The translations under genes were made by a program, and so were the position numbers. From NCBI RefSeq assembly GCF_036311905.1, contig NZ_JAZDCH010000006.1:62001-126000 (forward strand): a stretch of DNA of 64,000 nucleotides, written 5' to 3'. Below are positions 29,983 through 38,730 of the stretch, piece by piece. The DNA is from Brachybacterium sp036311905 (GTDB lineage Bacteria > Actinomycetota > Actinomycetes > Actinomycetales > Dermabacteraceae). Below the pieces are notes generated by a model. The model worked only from the letters and a program-made list of their open reading frames with translations, did not search any database and was not told where the DNA came from. Numbering within the stretch: position 1 is the first letter of the stretch; each line of letters starts with the position of its first letter.

Positions 29983-30758
29983 CCGACCTCGGTGATCTCG
30001 GGACCGCGGGCCAGCGGGTCGAGCGGGCCCTCGGCGATCTGGGCGAGGCCGGGACGCTGGCCGGGAAGGTGCAGCGGGATCAGCTCCTGGGGAGCCATCG
30101 CCTCGGTGCCGCGCACGACGACCAGGCGGGAGATCAGGGTCTCGAAGCGCTCGGCCTGGGCGCGGTCGCCGAGTGCCTTCCCGGTGAGGATCGCGCGCAG
30201 GAACCAGCGCGGGCCGTCGACGCCGAGGAAGCGCGCCGGGCGATAGCCGGTGCGTCCGTCGGCGCGCTTGACGGGCAGGCGGGTGATCAGCTCGGTGCCG
30301 AACACACCGGGACGGGTCTCGGCGGTGCCGCCCTGCTTGACCACGGAGTCGCGCAGCGAAGTGCGCACCTCGTCCCACAGTCCGCGGGACTTGGGGGCGG
30401 CGAAGGCCTGGACCTGGAGGGAGGATCCCTCGATCACGAGGTTCGCGCCGGTGACGTTGCCGCTGCGCTGGTCGACCTCCATGCGCAGTTCCATCCCGTC
30501 GATGGTGGGGACGAGCAGCGCACCGAGGTCGATCCGGTCCTCCTCGGGGGCGTCGTGGGCGTCGAAGGGCCCCGCGTCGAGGTGATCCGGTCGCTCGACG
30601 GTGTCGTCGCCGTCGGCGGGTGCGTCCGCGCCCTCCGACCGGGTCGCGTCCTCGGTGTCGGCCTCCTCGCCCGGCGTCCCGGGGTCGTCGGTGTCGAGCG
30701 CGTCCAGGCCCTCGATCTCCTCGACCTCGGCCTTCTTCCTGCGGGAGAACAGTCCCAT
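29979..30758 (-). CDS. DUF3710 family protein
   Basis: This 259-residue soluble protein begins with MGLFSRRKK, an acidic low-complexity stretch (about 10-75), then the DUF3710 domain with DLGALLVPTIDGMELRMEVD, LQVQAFAAPKSRGLWDEVR and RPARFLGVDGPRWFLRAIL. Its function is unknown. The start at 30758 has AGGAGG seven bases upstream; an ATG two codons earlier would overlap it. The gene follows dut almost without gap. Confidence 0.88.
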   Translation of the reverse strand: MGLFSRRKKAEVEEIEGLDALDTDDPGTPGEEADTEDATRSEGADAPADGDDTVERPDHLDAGPFDAHDAPEEDRIDLGALLVPTIDGMELRMEVDQRSGNVTGANLVIEGSSLQVQAFAAPKSRGLWDEVRTSLRDSVVKQGGTAETRPGVFGTELITRLPVKRADGRTGYRPARFLGVDGPRWFLRAILTGKALGDRAQAERFETLISRLVVVRGTEAMAPQELIPLHLPGQRPGLAQIAEGPLDPLARGPEITEVG

Positions 30759-30760
30759 CC

Positions 30761-31276
30761 TCATCCCTCCTGCTGCTGTTCGCGGTCGGACAGGGCGGCG
30801 GCGAGCCCGCCGCTCGAGCCGAAGCCCGCCTGAGCCCGGTCCGTCTCGTCCAGGTCCTCGACGTCCTCGAGCACGGGGGCGAGGAAGGGCACCACGACCA
30901 GCTGGGCGATGCGATCCCCGACCCGCAGCGTGACCGACTGCTCGAGGTCCGTGTTGTGCAGGGCCACCTTGACGGGCCCGCGGTACCCGGCGTCCACGAC
31001 GCCGGGGCCGTTGAGCACCGTGACGCCGTGCTTCGCCGCGAGCCCGGAGCGCGGGCAGACGAGGCCGACCGTGCCGGCCGGGAGCGCGATGGCCAGGCCG
31101 GTGTCGACCAGGGCGCGACCTCCGGGCGGGATCACGACGTCCTCGGCGCTCGCGAGATCGAGGCCGGCGTCGTCGTGATGGGCGCGATGAGGCAGCGGAG
31201 TCCCGGGAGCACGACGGACCCGCAGGGTCGTGCCGCGCGGATCCGGGGAGCCGGGGGCTGAGGGCATCTCGGGCAT
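30761..31276 (-). CDS. dut: dUTP diphosphatase
   Basis: This 171-residue trimeric dUTPase hydrolyses dUTP to dUMP. All five motifs are present: DDAGLDLAS, PRSGLAAKHG, NGPGVVDAGYRGPVKVAL, VGDRIAQLVVVP and the C-terminal GFGSSGG arm. The ATG at 31276 has no ribosome binding site but TACCCT seven bases upstream, so the mRNA is probably leaderless. It leads dut-DUF3710-DUF3159. Confidence 0.97.
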   Translation of the reverse strand: MPEMPSAPGSPDPRGTTLRVRRAPGTPLPHRAHHDDAGLDLASAEDVVIPPGGRALVDTGLAIALPAGTVGLVCPRSGLAAKHGVTVLNGPGVVDAGYRGPVKVALHNTDLEQSVTLRVGDRIAQLVVVPFLAPVLEDVEDLDETDRAQAGFGSSGGLAAALSDREQQQEG

Positions 31277-31283
31277 GGGGTCC

Positions 31284-31289
31284 AGGGTA
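31284..31289 (-). promoter_or_regulatory. -10 element of a leaderless dut mRNA
   Basis: TACCCT on the minus strand, seven bases before the dut ATG, with no ribosome binding site between. Confidence 0.55.
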
Positions 31290-31383
31290 GGCGCTGGGAC
31301 GACCGGTGCGCGCGACGGCCCTCGGCGACCTGTGCCCGGGACCTCCCCGCGGGCACCCCGGACGGGCGTGAGAACATGGCGGC

Positions 31384-31905
31384 ATGTCCGCCGATCCCGC
31401 CGATACCGTGTCCCCGCGCCCCGCAGGAGATCCTCCCGCGATCGGGGAGGACGGTCGGCTCTTCCACGAGCGCCTGCTGCCCGGACCCGGCACCGCGGCG
31501 GTCGTCGTGCTGCTGGCCGTGGTGGTCGGCATCGCCGTGGCGCCGCTCGGGACCATCGGGGCCCTCGTCGCGGGCGTCCTCGCCCTGATCGTGGGAGCAG
31601 TGGTCATCGTCCTGGCCTCGCCCGTGCTCGAGGTCGCTGGCGGCGAGCTGCGCCTGGGCCGGGCGCACATCCCCACGGAGCTGCTCGGCGAGCCGGAGGT
31701 GCTCCGCGGCGAGGACTGGCAGCGGACGATGGGGCAGGATTTCGAGCCCCTCGCCCACCACTGCACGCGGCCCTGGGTCGCACGGGGCCTGCGCATCGCG
31801 GTGCTCGACGCCGAGGACCCCACGACGGCGTGGGTCGCCTCCACCCGTCGGCCCGAGGACCTCGCGCTCGCGGTGCGCACCGCGCAGGCCGCCACCGCCC
31901 GCTGA
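31384..31905 (+). CDS. DUF3093 membrane protein
   Basis: This 173-residue protein has two adjacent hydrophobic segments (about residues 37-78) and a soluble C-terminal part with the DUF3093 pattern CTRPWVARGLRIAVLDAEDPT and WVASTRRPEDLALAV. Its role is unknown. It is divergent from dut, the arrangement found in mycobacteria (Rv2697c/Rv2698, from memory). The ATG has no ribosome binding site, and a weak GAACAT hexamer lies six bases upstream. Confidence 0.88.
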   Translation: MSADPADTVSPRPAGDPPAIGEDGRLFHERLLPGPGTAAVVVLLAVVVGIAVAPLGTIGALVAGVLALIVGAVVIVLASPVLEVAGGELRLGRAHIPTELLGEPEVLRGEDWQRTMGQDFEPLAHHCTRPWVARGLRIAVLDAEDPTTAWVASTRRPEDLALAVRTAQAATAR

Positions 31906-31974
31906 GGCGCCGACTCCGCCCGGGAGCTCGAGCCCGGCTCCGGAGCACGGGGCCGGCTCGGACCGGAGACGACG

Positions 31975-32005
31975 ACGGCGCCGCCCCTCAGGGGGACGGC
32001 GCCGT
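31975..32005. terminator. Bidirectional hairpin between DUF3093 and DUF4193 genes
   Basis: ACGGCGCCG (31975-31983) and CGGCGCCGT (31997-32005) pair perfectly, with a second CCCCT/AGGGG pairing possible inside. It lies between two convergent stops; there is no T-tract. Confidence 0.55.
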
Positions 32006-32024
32006 GATCGGGGCGGGTGCTCGC

Positions 32025-32327
32025 TCAGGCGGCGGCGCACTCCTTGCAGATGATGAGGGTGCCCTCGACGTGATCGATCTGGCTGCGGTGCTTCACCAGG
32101 AAGCAGCTCGCGCAGGTGAACTCGTCGGCCTGACGCGGGAGGACCCGGACGGAGAGCTCCTCGCCCGAGAGATCGGCGCCCGGCAGCTCGTAGGAATCCG
32201 CGGCCTCGGCCTCGTCCTCATCCACCACCGGGGTCGCGGCCTCGTTCCGGCGACCCTTCAGCTCCTCGATCGAGTCCTCGCCGGACTCGTCGTCGTTCTT
32301 GCGCGGTGCGTCGTAATCAGTGGCCAT
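32025..32327 (-). CDS. DUF4193 zinc-ribbon protein
   Basis: This 100-residue protein has the DUF4193 start MATDYDAPRK, an acidic middle, and two zinc-binding knuckles, FTCASCFLVKH and IICKECAA. Such proteins are conserved across Actinobacteria next to sepH and dut, but their function is not known. It is divergent from sepH. Confidence 0.92.
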   Translation of the reverse strand: MATDYDAPRKNDDESGEDSIEELKGRRNEAATPVVDEDEAEAADSYELPGADLSGEELSVRVLPRQADEFTCASCFLVKHRSQIDHVEGTLIICKECAAA

Positions 32328-32692
32328 CTACGGTCCGTTCTGGGTTGTCTCGAGTGTTCTCGGAGGGTCGTTCGACCTGTGGGGCGGGGGCCGTCCGTCG
32401 TCGTGGAACGCCGGCCGGTCCCCCGGTGGTCGACGCGCTTCCCAACGCGGAATGCGGCGGCATTATTGCAGAGAGGCCTGCGGGACTCAACAGGATGCCA
32501 CCCGGAGCACGACACGCGGCGATCCGAGCCCTTGAGCGGGCCCGGTGAGCAGGCTCGCGCGGTAAGGTCGCGGCCTAGCGGACGCACGGCCCGCGGGGTG
32601 CCCACGCCCCACAGCGCCCCGCCGCGCCCCGACGTGGGTGCGCACACGGCGACCGCAGGACGCAGGCCAGGGCAGCGACGGAGAGGACGACG
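32328..32692. other. 365-bp divergent intergenic region (DUF4193 / sepH)
   Basis: No gene is supported here. TAAGGT at 32563-32568 is a fair plus-strand -10 for sepH, giving a leader of about 120 bases. On the minus strand an AT-rich AATAAT lies at 32463-32468 as a possible -10 for the DUF4193 gene. Nothing else stands out. Confidence 0.4.
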
Positions 32693-33985
32693 ATGCGAGA
32701 GCTCGAGCTCGACGGGATCCATGACGACGGGGAGCACCTGATCCTCGTCGACTCGGAGGGGACCCGCTTCACAGTGCGCATCGACGCCGCCCTGCGCGCC
32801 GCCGTCCGCACCGACCGCCCCGCCCTCGGCGCGATCCAGGCGGCCTCCTCCGCTCCGGTGCGCCCCCGCGAGATCCAAGCGATGCTCCGCGCGGGCCGCA
32901 GCGCCGAGGAGATCTCCGAGTCCGCCGACATCCCGCTCGAGCACGTGCGCCGCTACGAGGGGCCCGTGCTCGCCGAGCGCGAGTGGACGGCGCAGCGCGC
33001 CGGCACCTTCCCCGTCGGCCGGGGCGGACCCGCCCTGCTCGAGGTGGTGCGCGAGCGTCTCCTGGCCCGCGAGGCCGCCGGCGATACCGCCTGGGACGCC
33101 TGGCGCCGCCCCGACGGCACCTGGACCCTCGAGCTGACCTTCGCGGCGGGGGGACGTACCCGTCAGGCGCAGTGGATCGCCGACCTCGAGACCCGCACCG
33201 TGACCCCGATCGACGACGAGGCCCGCTGGATCAGCGATGAGGACGCCCCTCCCGCGCCCACCCGCGGCCCAGCCCGCCTGATGGCCGTCAAGAGCGCGGT
33301 GTACGACGTGGAGAGCGACGACTCGATCGACGAGACCACCGGCGCTCCCCGTCGCAGCCGGAACACCTGGCCCGGCGCGCGCCCCGGCCGGACCGATCAG
33401 CCGGGGCGGCCCTCTGCCTTCGAGGAGGATGAGCTCGAGGCGCTCAACGCCCGTCGCGGACTGCGCTCGGTGCCGCCGCTGGACGACGGCGGCACGGTGT
33501 GGTCGAGCCTCGCGGACGAGGAGACCCCGGAGACGGCGCCCGCGCGCGCCACCGGCAGCGACGAGCCGGCAGACCTCGATGAGACCGCCGATCCCGCCGA
33601 CCGTGAGGCGCTCGCCGAGCACGACGCCACGCGCCCCGCGACCGGGATCTCCGAGCGGGACGAGGACCAGGATCCCGTGGCTGAAGACGACATCGAGGCC
33701 GCCGGGCCGGACGCGGACGAGACCGCACCGGTGGCGTCGGCGGACCAGGAGGAGCCGGCCGAGGGCTCCGCCCCGATCGGCGCGGTGCACCACCAGGAGA
33801 CGGTCGACCTCACGCCGCTGCCCGGCTTCGACCATCTCCCGTCGGCCCGGAGCGCCTCGGACGAGTCCGAGAACCCCGCCGCGGAGGACGCCCCCGCGAA
33901 GCCGGCGCGCCCTGCGCGCTCCAAGTCCAAGCGCTCCTCGATCCCCAGCTGGGACGAGATCGTCTTCGGCTCGAAGCACGACTGA
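32693..33985 (+). CDS. sepH: Septation regulator SepH (DUF3071)
   Basis: This 430-residue protein matches actinobacterial SepH, which binds and stimulates FtsZ. The N-terminal DUF3071 domain (residues 1-175) includes a helix-turn-helix with RPREIQAMLRAGRSAEEISE and IPLEHVRRYEGPVLAEREW. A long acidic, disordered middle follows, then the short conserved C-terminal motif SKRSSIPSWDEIVFGSK. GGAGAGG precedes the ATG. The gene is monocistronic as far as can be seen. Confidence 0.95.
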   Translation: MRELELDGIHDDGEHLILVDSEGTRFTVRIDAALRAAVRTDRPALGAIQAASSAPVRPREIQAMLRAGRSAEEISESADIPLEHVRRYEGPVLAEREWTAQRAGTFPVGRGGPALLEVVRERLLAREAAGDTAWDAWRRPDGTWTLELTFAAGGRTRQAQWIADLETRTVTPIDDEARWISDEDAPPAPTRGPARLMAVKSAVYDVESDDSIDETTGAPRRSRNTWPGARPGRTDQPGRPSAFEEDELEALNARRGLRSVPPLDDGGTVWSSLADEETPETAPARATGSDEPADLDETADPADREALAEHDATRPATGISERDEDQDPVAEDDIEAAGPDADETAPVASADQEEPAEGSAPIGAVHHQETVDLTPLPGFDHLPSARSASDESENPAAEDAPAKPARPARSKSKRSSIPSWDEIVFGSKHD

Positions 33986-34000
33986 GGCCGGCAGAGCTGA

Positions 34001-34020
34001 AGGAGGCCGGTCCGCCTCCT
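34001..34020. terminator. Hairpin after sepH
   Basis: AGGAGGC and GCCTCCT pair with a six-base loop, 16 bases after the sepH stop and before the convergent phosphodiesterase gene. No T-tract; weak candidate. Confidence 0.4.
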
Positions 34021-34069
34021 CTCGGATCTGCCCTGGCTCTGACCTGCCCCGGCGCGGACCTGCCCTCGC

Positions 34070-35206
34070 TCAGACCGTCACGGTGAGCAGCGGCACCCAG
34101 GACTCTGCCGCGGTGAGCGATCCGTGGACGCCGATCAGCGTCGGCGCCCCGGTGGGCCGCCGGGAGGAGTCCTCGATGTTCCACCGACCCCGGGCGAGCA
34201 GCTGCACGTCACCGAGGCGCCCGGCCACGCGCGGGTCCGGTGCGCGTCCCGCCGGGCCGAGGAGTCCGATGCGCAGGACCTCCTCCCGCTCGAGCACGAG
34301 CGCCCGCTCGCCGAGGAGCTCCCGCAGGGCGCCGGCCAGATCGGCCTCCGCCCCGGGCACCGCGAAGAGCGTCGCCGCCCGCGGCTCCCCCGCGACCTCC
34401 GCGATCAGACGGTGGACCGCCGGATGCTCGGCCAGGTCGATCGTGCGCTGCGGCGAGGTGTCGACCATGCCGTGATCCGCGGTGACGTGGATCCGCGTGC
34501 CGCGCGGCAGGCGACGCAGCAGGGCACCGAGCAGCGCGTCCGCCTCGGCCAGCGCATCCCGCCACGCCTCGGAGTCGATCCCGTGATGGTGTCCGGCGTG
34601 ATCGACCGCGTCGTGGTGCAGGTGCACGAGCCCATCGGGCCCGGCCCGGTGCAACGCCGTGCGCACCGCCTCGACCCGATCGCCACGGCCGTGCGCCAGG
34701 AAGTCCCACCCCCGGTAGGCCGCTCCCGTGAGGTGCGAGCGCTGATGCTTCGCGGGTGCGACCTGCACCGCATGCCGTGTCCCCGCCTCCACCGGGGTGG
34801 GCAGCGGCATCCACTCCTCCGGGCGGACCCGCGGGTCCCCGGTCAGCTGGTTCACGACCGTGCCCGTCGCCGGATCGCGGGTGAGATAGCCGATCACGCC
34901 GTGCTCGAGCGGGCTGAGTCCGGTGTGCAGCGACACCATGGCGCTCGCCGTGGTCGACGGGGCGACGGTCCGGATCCGGCGGACCTCCCCCTCCAGGCGC
35001 CTCAGCGTGGGGGTGAGCGAGCGGTGCTCGCGGAGCAGGTCCGCCCCGACGCCGTCGAGCAGGAGCACGAGGTCCCGACCGGGCTGCGGGCGGTGCAGCA
35101 GGGGCGGCAGCACGTCGAGCAGTCCGGGGCGCGCCCCGTCGGCGAACGGCGGGGGCAGCAGGTCTCCCGGCCACTCCACGGGGCCGGGGAGGGTCGACGC
35201 GGTCAC
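34070..35206 (-). CDS. Alkaline-phosphatase-superfamily nucleotide pyrophosphatase/phosphodiesterase
   Basis: This 378-residue protein carries the metal and nucleophile motifs of the superfamily: LVLLLDGVGADLL, the threonine region APSTTASAMVSLHTGLSPLEHG, HHDAVDHAGHHHG and HVTADHGMVD. No signal peptide is seen. The likely start is a GTG nine bases after the DUF5998 stop, because the frame upstream of it is not family-like; the exact start is uncertain. DUF5998 and this gene form a pair in many actinobacteria. The substrate is unknown. Confidence 0.85.
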   Translation of the reverse strand: MTASTLPGPVEWPGDLLPPPFADGARPGLLDVLPPLLHRPQPGRDLVLLLDGVGADLLREHRSLTPTLRRLEGEVRRIRTVAPSTTASAMVSLHTGLSPLEHGVIGYLTRDPATGTVVNQLTGDPRVRPEEWMPLPTPVEAGTRHAVQVAPAKHQRSHLTGAAYRGWDFLAHGRGDRVEAVRTALHRAGPDGLVHLHHDAVDHAGHHHGIDSEAWRDALAEADALLGALLRRLPRGTRIHVTADHGMVDTSPQRTIDLAEHPAVHRLIAEVAGEPRAATLFAVPGAEADLAGALRELLGERALVLEREEVLRIGLLGPAGRAPDPRVAGRLGDVQLLARGRWNIEDSSRRPTGAPTLIGVHGSLTAAESWVPLLTVTV

Positions 35207-35214
35207 CGGGGCGG

Positions 35215-35790
35215 TCAGTCGTCGAGGGCGTCGACCGCGTCGAGCAGGGCGCCGTGGAAGCGGAGCGCCTCCTGCACGGCGCGGGGGCCGTCCGCGAGGG
35301 CGCTCACGCGCAGGGCGAGGTCGGCGGGGGCGACGGTGCCGGTGTAGCCGTGGTCGACCTGGCACGACGGGTCGTCGCAGACGGCGCGCTCGAGATCCAT
35401 GCGGTGGGAACCGCTCCAGGAGATGCCGAGGGTGATCTCGGCCTCCGTGCCCGGCGCCTTCTGACCGTCGGTGTCGAAGACCTGGCTGAGACCGGTCGCC
35501 GACACCCGGCGCAGACGGATGCGCTCGGTGGTGGAGACCACCTGGCTCGGGTTGAGCTGATCCTCGGGGTCGTCGTCGAGATGGGTGACCAGGAGATGGG
35601 CGGCGGTCAGCACCACCACGGTGAGGTGCCTCCGGACCTCAGGACCGTCGAAGGTCGTCTCGGGACGCACCAGATGGGCGAGCACCGGGGCGCCGCGCAG
35701 GGAGCGCTCGATGCTCTGCCCCGCGATGTGGGGGAAGTAACCGGCGCTCTCGAGCTGGTCGATCAGGTCGTCGGGCAGTACGGAGGTCAT
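35215..35790 (-). CDS. DUF5998 family protein
   Basis: This 191-residue protein matches the DUF5998 family with LPDDLIDQLESAGYFPHIA at the start, ETTFDGPEVRRHLTVVVLT in the middle, and a CDDPSCQVDHGYTG loop. Its function is unknown. It is upstream of the phosphodiesterase gene and probably in one transcript with it. CAGACT lies six bases before the ATG and no ribosome binding site is seen, so the mRNA may be leaderless. Confidence 0.87.
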   Translation of the reverse strand: MTSVLPDDLIDQLESAGYFPHIAGQSIERSLRGAPVLAHLVRPETTFDGPEVRRHLTVVVLTAAHLLVTHLDDDPEDQLNPSQVVSTTERIRLRRVSATGLSQVFDTDGQKAPGTEAEITLGISWSGSHRMDLERAVCDDPSCQVDHGYTGTVAPADLALRVSALADGPRAVQEALRFHGALLDAVDALDD

Positions 35791-35888
35791 CGGCCCAGTC
35801 TGTCACGCTCCTCCGGCACGGTGCAGGGCTCCTCGACGGGCGGCACGACCGGTCCGGACCGGGTGCGAGCAGGCGGGCAGCGCTGCCC

Positions 35889-38627
35889 TCAGAACCCGGC
35901 CGGGCCGGCGAGCGCGCGCCGGATCCCGTCGGTGCGGTTCGGGGCGGGGGCGAGCCGTCCCTCGGCGCCGACGACGGCGACCCCGTCCTGCCCGACGAGG
36001 ACCGGGTACAGGTCGAGGCGGGAGAGCTCCGGGAGGTCCTCCGCGAGCATCCCGATGCGCACCAGCAGATCGGCGAGCGCCGCGCGGTCCGCGGGGGGCA
36101 GCCCGCGGGTGCCGTCGAGCTTCACCGCCGAGGCCGGGGCGCGCGTCAGCCGCGCCGCGGCGGCCTCGCTGAAGGGCGGGATCGCGTAGGAGATGTCGTC
36201 GAGCAGATCGGTCGCGTCGCCCGCGACGGAGAGGCTGACGACGGGCCCGAGCGAGGGGTCCTCGATGCTGCGCACCACCATCGCCACCCCGGGCGGGGCC
36301 ATGGCCTGCACGGCGAGGGCCGCGCTCGAGAAGGACAGGTCCCGGCGCATGGACTCGAGAGCGTGGCGCAGCTGCACCTCGTCGGGGATCTCGAGCCGCA
36401 CCCCGCCGAGGTCCGCGCGATGACGCAGCACCGGGTCGGTGCTCTTGAGGGCGACGGGATAGCCGATCCGCGCCGCGACCTCGACCGCCTCCTCGTCGTC
36501 CCGCACCGGGACGGCCTCGAGCAGCGGCACGCCGTACGCCGCCAGCAGCTCGGCGAGGTCCTCGGCGGTGAGGTCGACCTCGGCCGTCGCACCCTCGGGC
36601 AGCAGCCGGTCGACGAGGGCGCGGGCCGCCGCGCGGTCGACGTCCTCCCGTCGCGCGGGCTCGTCGTCGTCTGCCGCGGGCCGCAGCGCGGCGGCGAGCA
36701 TGCCGGCTCCGGCGCGCACCACGCCGAAGGGCGTCGCGTGGACGGGCGGGAGTTCCGAATCGGCGCGCACCGCGGCCTGCACGGCGGCGAAGCGCTCGGC
36801 GCTGGTGATCAGGCAGACGAGCAGGACCACCTCGGAGTGCCGGGCGATCTGCGCCATCTGCCGGATCAGCTCCGTCGGATCGGAGGTGAGCGGGTCGAGC
36901 ACCCCGGCGATCACCAGGTCCACCTCGCCGAGCGCCGCCATCGAGGTGAAGGCGCGCTGCACGAGGCGGGGGTCCGGGGCGAGCGGGACCGAGCGGTTGT
37001 CGGCGACCACGTCGAGCCCGGCCTCGTCGGCCGCTCCGCGCAGGGCCGCGCCGAGCGCAGCGGTGTTGGAGAGCAGTCCGGTGCGCGGCCCCGGCGGGAG
37101 GCCCTGGCGTCCGAGCGCGTCGACGACGTCGAGCAGGTGGTCCACCCCCTGGGCCTGCACCACCCCGGCGGAGTCGAGCACCTGGTCGAGGGCGCGGCGC
37201 GGGAGCTCGGAGAGCCGGACGTCGTGCCCGGGCGGTCCGCTCGTCGCGAGGCCCGGTGGGCGCAGCACGATCACGGGCGTGCGCCGCGTGATGCGACGGG
37301 CGAGACGGGTGAACTTGCGGGGGTTGCCCATCGACTCGAGCGCCAGGGCGATCACCCCCACCTCCTCGGCGTCCTCCCAGTACTGCAGGGTGTCGTTGAG
37401 GGAGACGTCCGCCCGATTGCCGGCGCCGACGAACTCGTGCAGTCCGATGCCGCGCGTGTCGGCCCCCGCGAGCAGCAGGGCGGAGAGGGCGCTTGACTGC
37501 CCGGCGAGCGCGACGCGGCCGGGACGCGGCATGGCGGGGGCGAGGGAGAGGCTGATGGCGTCCTCGCCCGTGCGCAGGAAACCGAGCGATCCGGGGCCGA
37601 GCAGGCGCATGCCGTGGCGTCGGGCGCGGGCGACGAGCTCCCGCTGCAGGGCCCGTCCGCCGTCGCTGTCGGAGAAGCCCTCGGTGGGGATCACGACGGA
37701 TCGGACGCCGATCTCCACGCACTCCTCGATCGCCCCGAGACAGGCCTCGGGGCGCAGGGCGATCACGGCCAGGTCCACCGGTCCCGGGACGTCGCCGATC
37801 CGGGCGCGGGTGCGATGCCCGCGCAGCTCGAACGACTCACGGGAGACGACGTGCACGGCCCCGGTGTAGCCGGACCGCTCGAGCGCGGTCAGGAAGCGCC
37901 CGCCGACGGAGTCGTCCCGGGAGGAGACGCCGACGAGGAGCACCGAGCGGGGATGCAGCAGGAGCTCCATGGCCCGTGCCTCGGCACGATGCTCGCGCTC
38001 GGCCATGACCTGCAGGGAGCGCGCCGTGGGATCGATGCGGAAGGTGACCTGCACGACCCCGTCGTCGAGGGTGCGCTCGACGTCGAAGCCGGCATCGGTG
38101 AACACCCCGATCATCCGTGCGTTCTGCGGGAGCACCTCGGCGACGAAGACCCCGATCCCCCGTTCGCGGGCGGCGGCCGCGAGATGCTCGAGCAGCACCG
38201 AGCCTAGCCCGGTCCCCTGTCGCGAGTCGGCCACGTTGAAGGCGACCTCGGCCTCCCCCGGTCCGGTGCGGTCGTACCGGGCGACGGCGATGATCTCCTC
38301 GCCCACCTCGACGACGAAGGCCACCCGGTCGCGATGGTCGACGACGGTGAAGCGCGCCAGGTCACGAGGGGACAGCCGCGGCATCGGCGCGAAGAACCGC
38401 AGGTAACGGGACTGCTCGGACTGGGCGACGTGAAAGGCCTGGAGGGCGTCGGCGTCGGAGGGCCGGATGGGGCGCAGGTGCGCCGCGGTGCCGTCGCGCA
38501 GGGCGATGTCCGCCTCCCAGTGGGCGGGATAGGCGAGCCGCGGACGGCGGCCCTCGGCAGGACCTCCCGGGCTCGCGGTCCCCGGGCGGCGGCGTCCGGG
38601 GCGCCGGTCCTCACGTCGCTCGACCAT
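35889..38627 (-). CDS. GNAT acetyltransferase fused to NDP-forming acyl-CoA synthetase (Pat-like)
   Basis: This 912-residue fusion has a GNAT domain at about residues 40-200 (NVADSRQGTGLGSVLLEHLA carries the acetyl-CoA loop) followed by the CoA-binding, ligase and ATP-grasp domains of ADP-forming acyl-CoA synthetases. The domain order is the reverse of enterobacterial Pat and like Streptomyces PatA, as I recall; such proteins acetylate acyl-CoA synthetases. The usual SHTGA phosphohistidine segment reads GPPGHDVRLSELP, so synthetase activity is doubtful. TAGGAT lies six bases before the ATG. Confidence 0.93.
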   Translation of the reverse strand: MVERREDRRPGRRRPGTASPGGPAEGRRPRLAYPAHWEADIALRDGTAAHLRPIRPSDADALQAFHVAQSEQSRYLRFFAPMPRLSPRDLARFTVVDHRDRVAFVVEVGEEIIAVARYDRTGPGEAEVAFNVADSRQGTGLGSVLLEHLAAAARERGIGVFVAEVLPQNARMIGVFTDAGFDVERTLDDGVVQVTFRIDPTARSLQVMAEREHRAEARAMELLLHPRSVLLVGVSSRDDSVGGRFLTALERSGYTGAVHVVSRESFELRGHRTRARIGDVPGPVDLAVIALRPEACLGAIEECVEIGVRSVVIPTEGFSDSDGGRALQRELVARARRHGMRLLGPGSLGFLRTGEDAISLSLAPAMPRPGRVALAGQSSALSALLLAGADTRGIGLHEFVGAGNRADVSLNDTLQYWEDAEEVGVIALALESMGNPRKFTRLARRITRRTPVIVLRPPGLATSGPPGHDVRLSELPRRALDQVLDSAGVVQAQGVDHLLDVVDALGRQGLPPGPRTGLLSNTAALGAALRGAADEAGLDVVADNRSVPLAPDPRLVQRAFTSMAALGEVDLVIAGVLDPLTSDPTELIRQMAQIARHSEVVLLVCLITSAERFAAVQAAVRADSELPPVHATPFGVVRAGAGMLAAALRPAADDDEPARREDVDRAAARALVDRLLPEGATAEVDLTAEDLAELLAAYGVPLLEAVPVRDDEEAVEVAARIGYPVALKSTDPVLRHRADLGGVRLEIPDEVQLRHALESMRRDLSFSSAALAVQAMAPPGVAMVVRSIEDPSLGPVVSLSVAGDATDLLDDISYAIPPFSEAAAARLTRAPASAVKLDGTRGLPPADRAALADLLVRIGMLAEDLPELSRLDLYPVLVGQDGVAVVGAEGRLAPAPNRTDGIRRALAGPAGF

Positions 38628-38633
38628 GTCCGG

Positions 38634-38639
38634 ATCCTA
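38634..38639 (-). promoter_or_regulatory. -10 element of a leaderless Pat-like mRNA
   Basis: TAGGAT on the minus strand, six bases before the ATG at 38627, with no ribosome binding site. Confidence 0.5.
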
Positions 38640-38730
38640 TCGTCGCAGGCCGTGCGCGGGACGGTTCTCACGTCCCGCGGACGGCCCCGTCTGCCGGGAT
38701 CGGTGCCGGTCATGCGCGATGATGTCCCCC

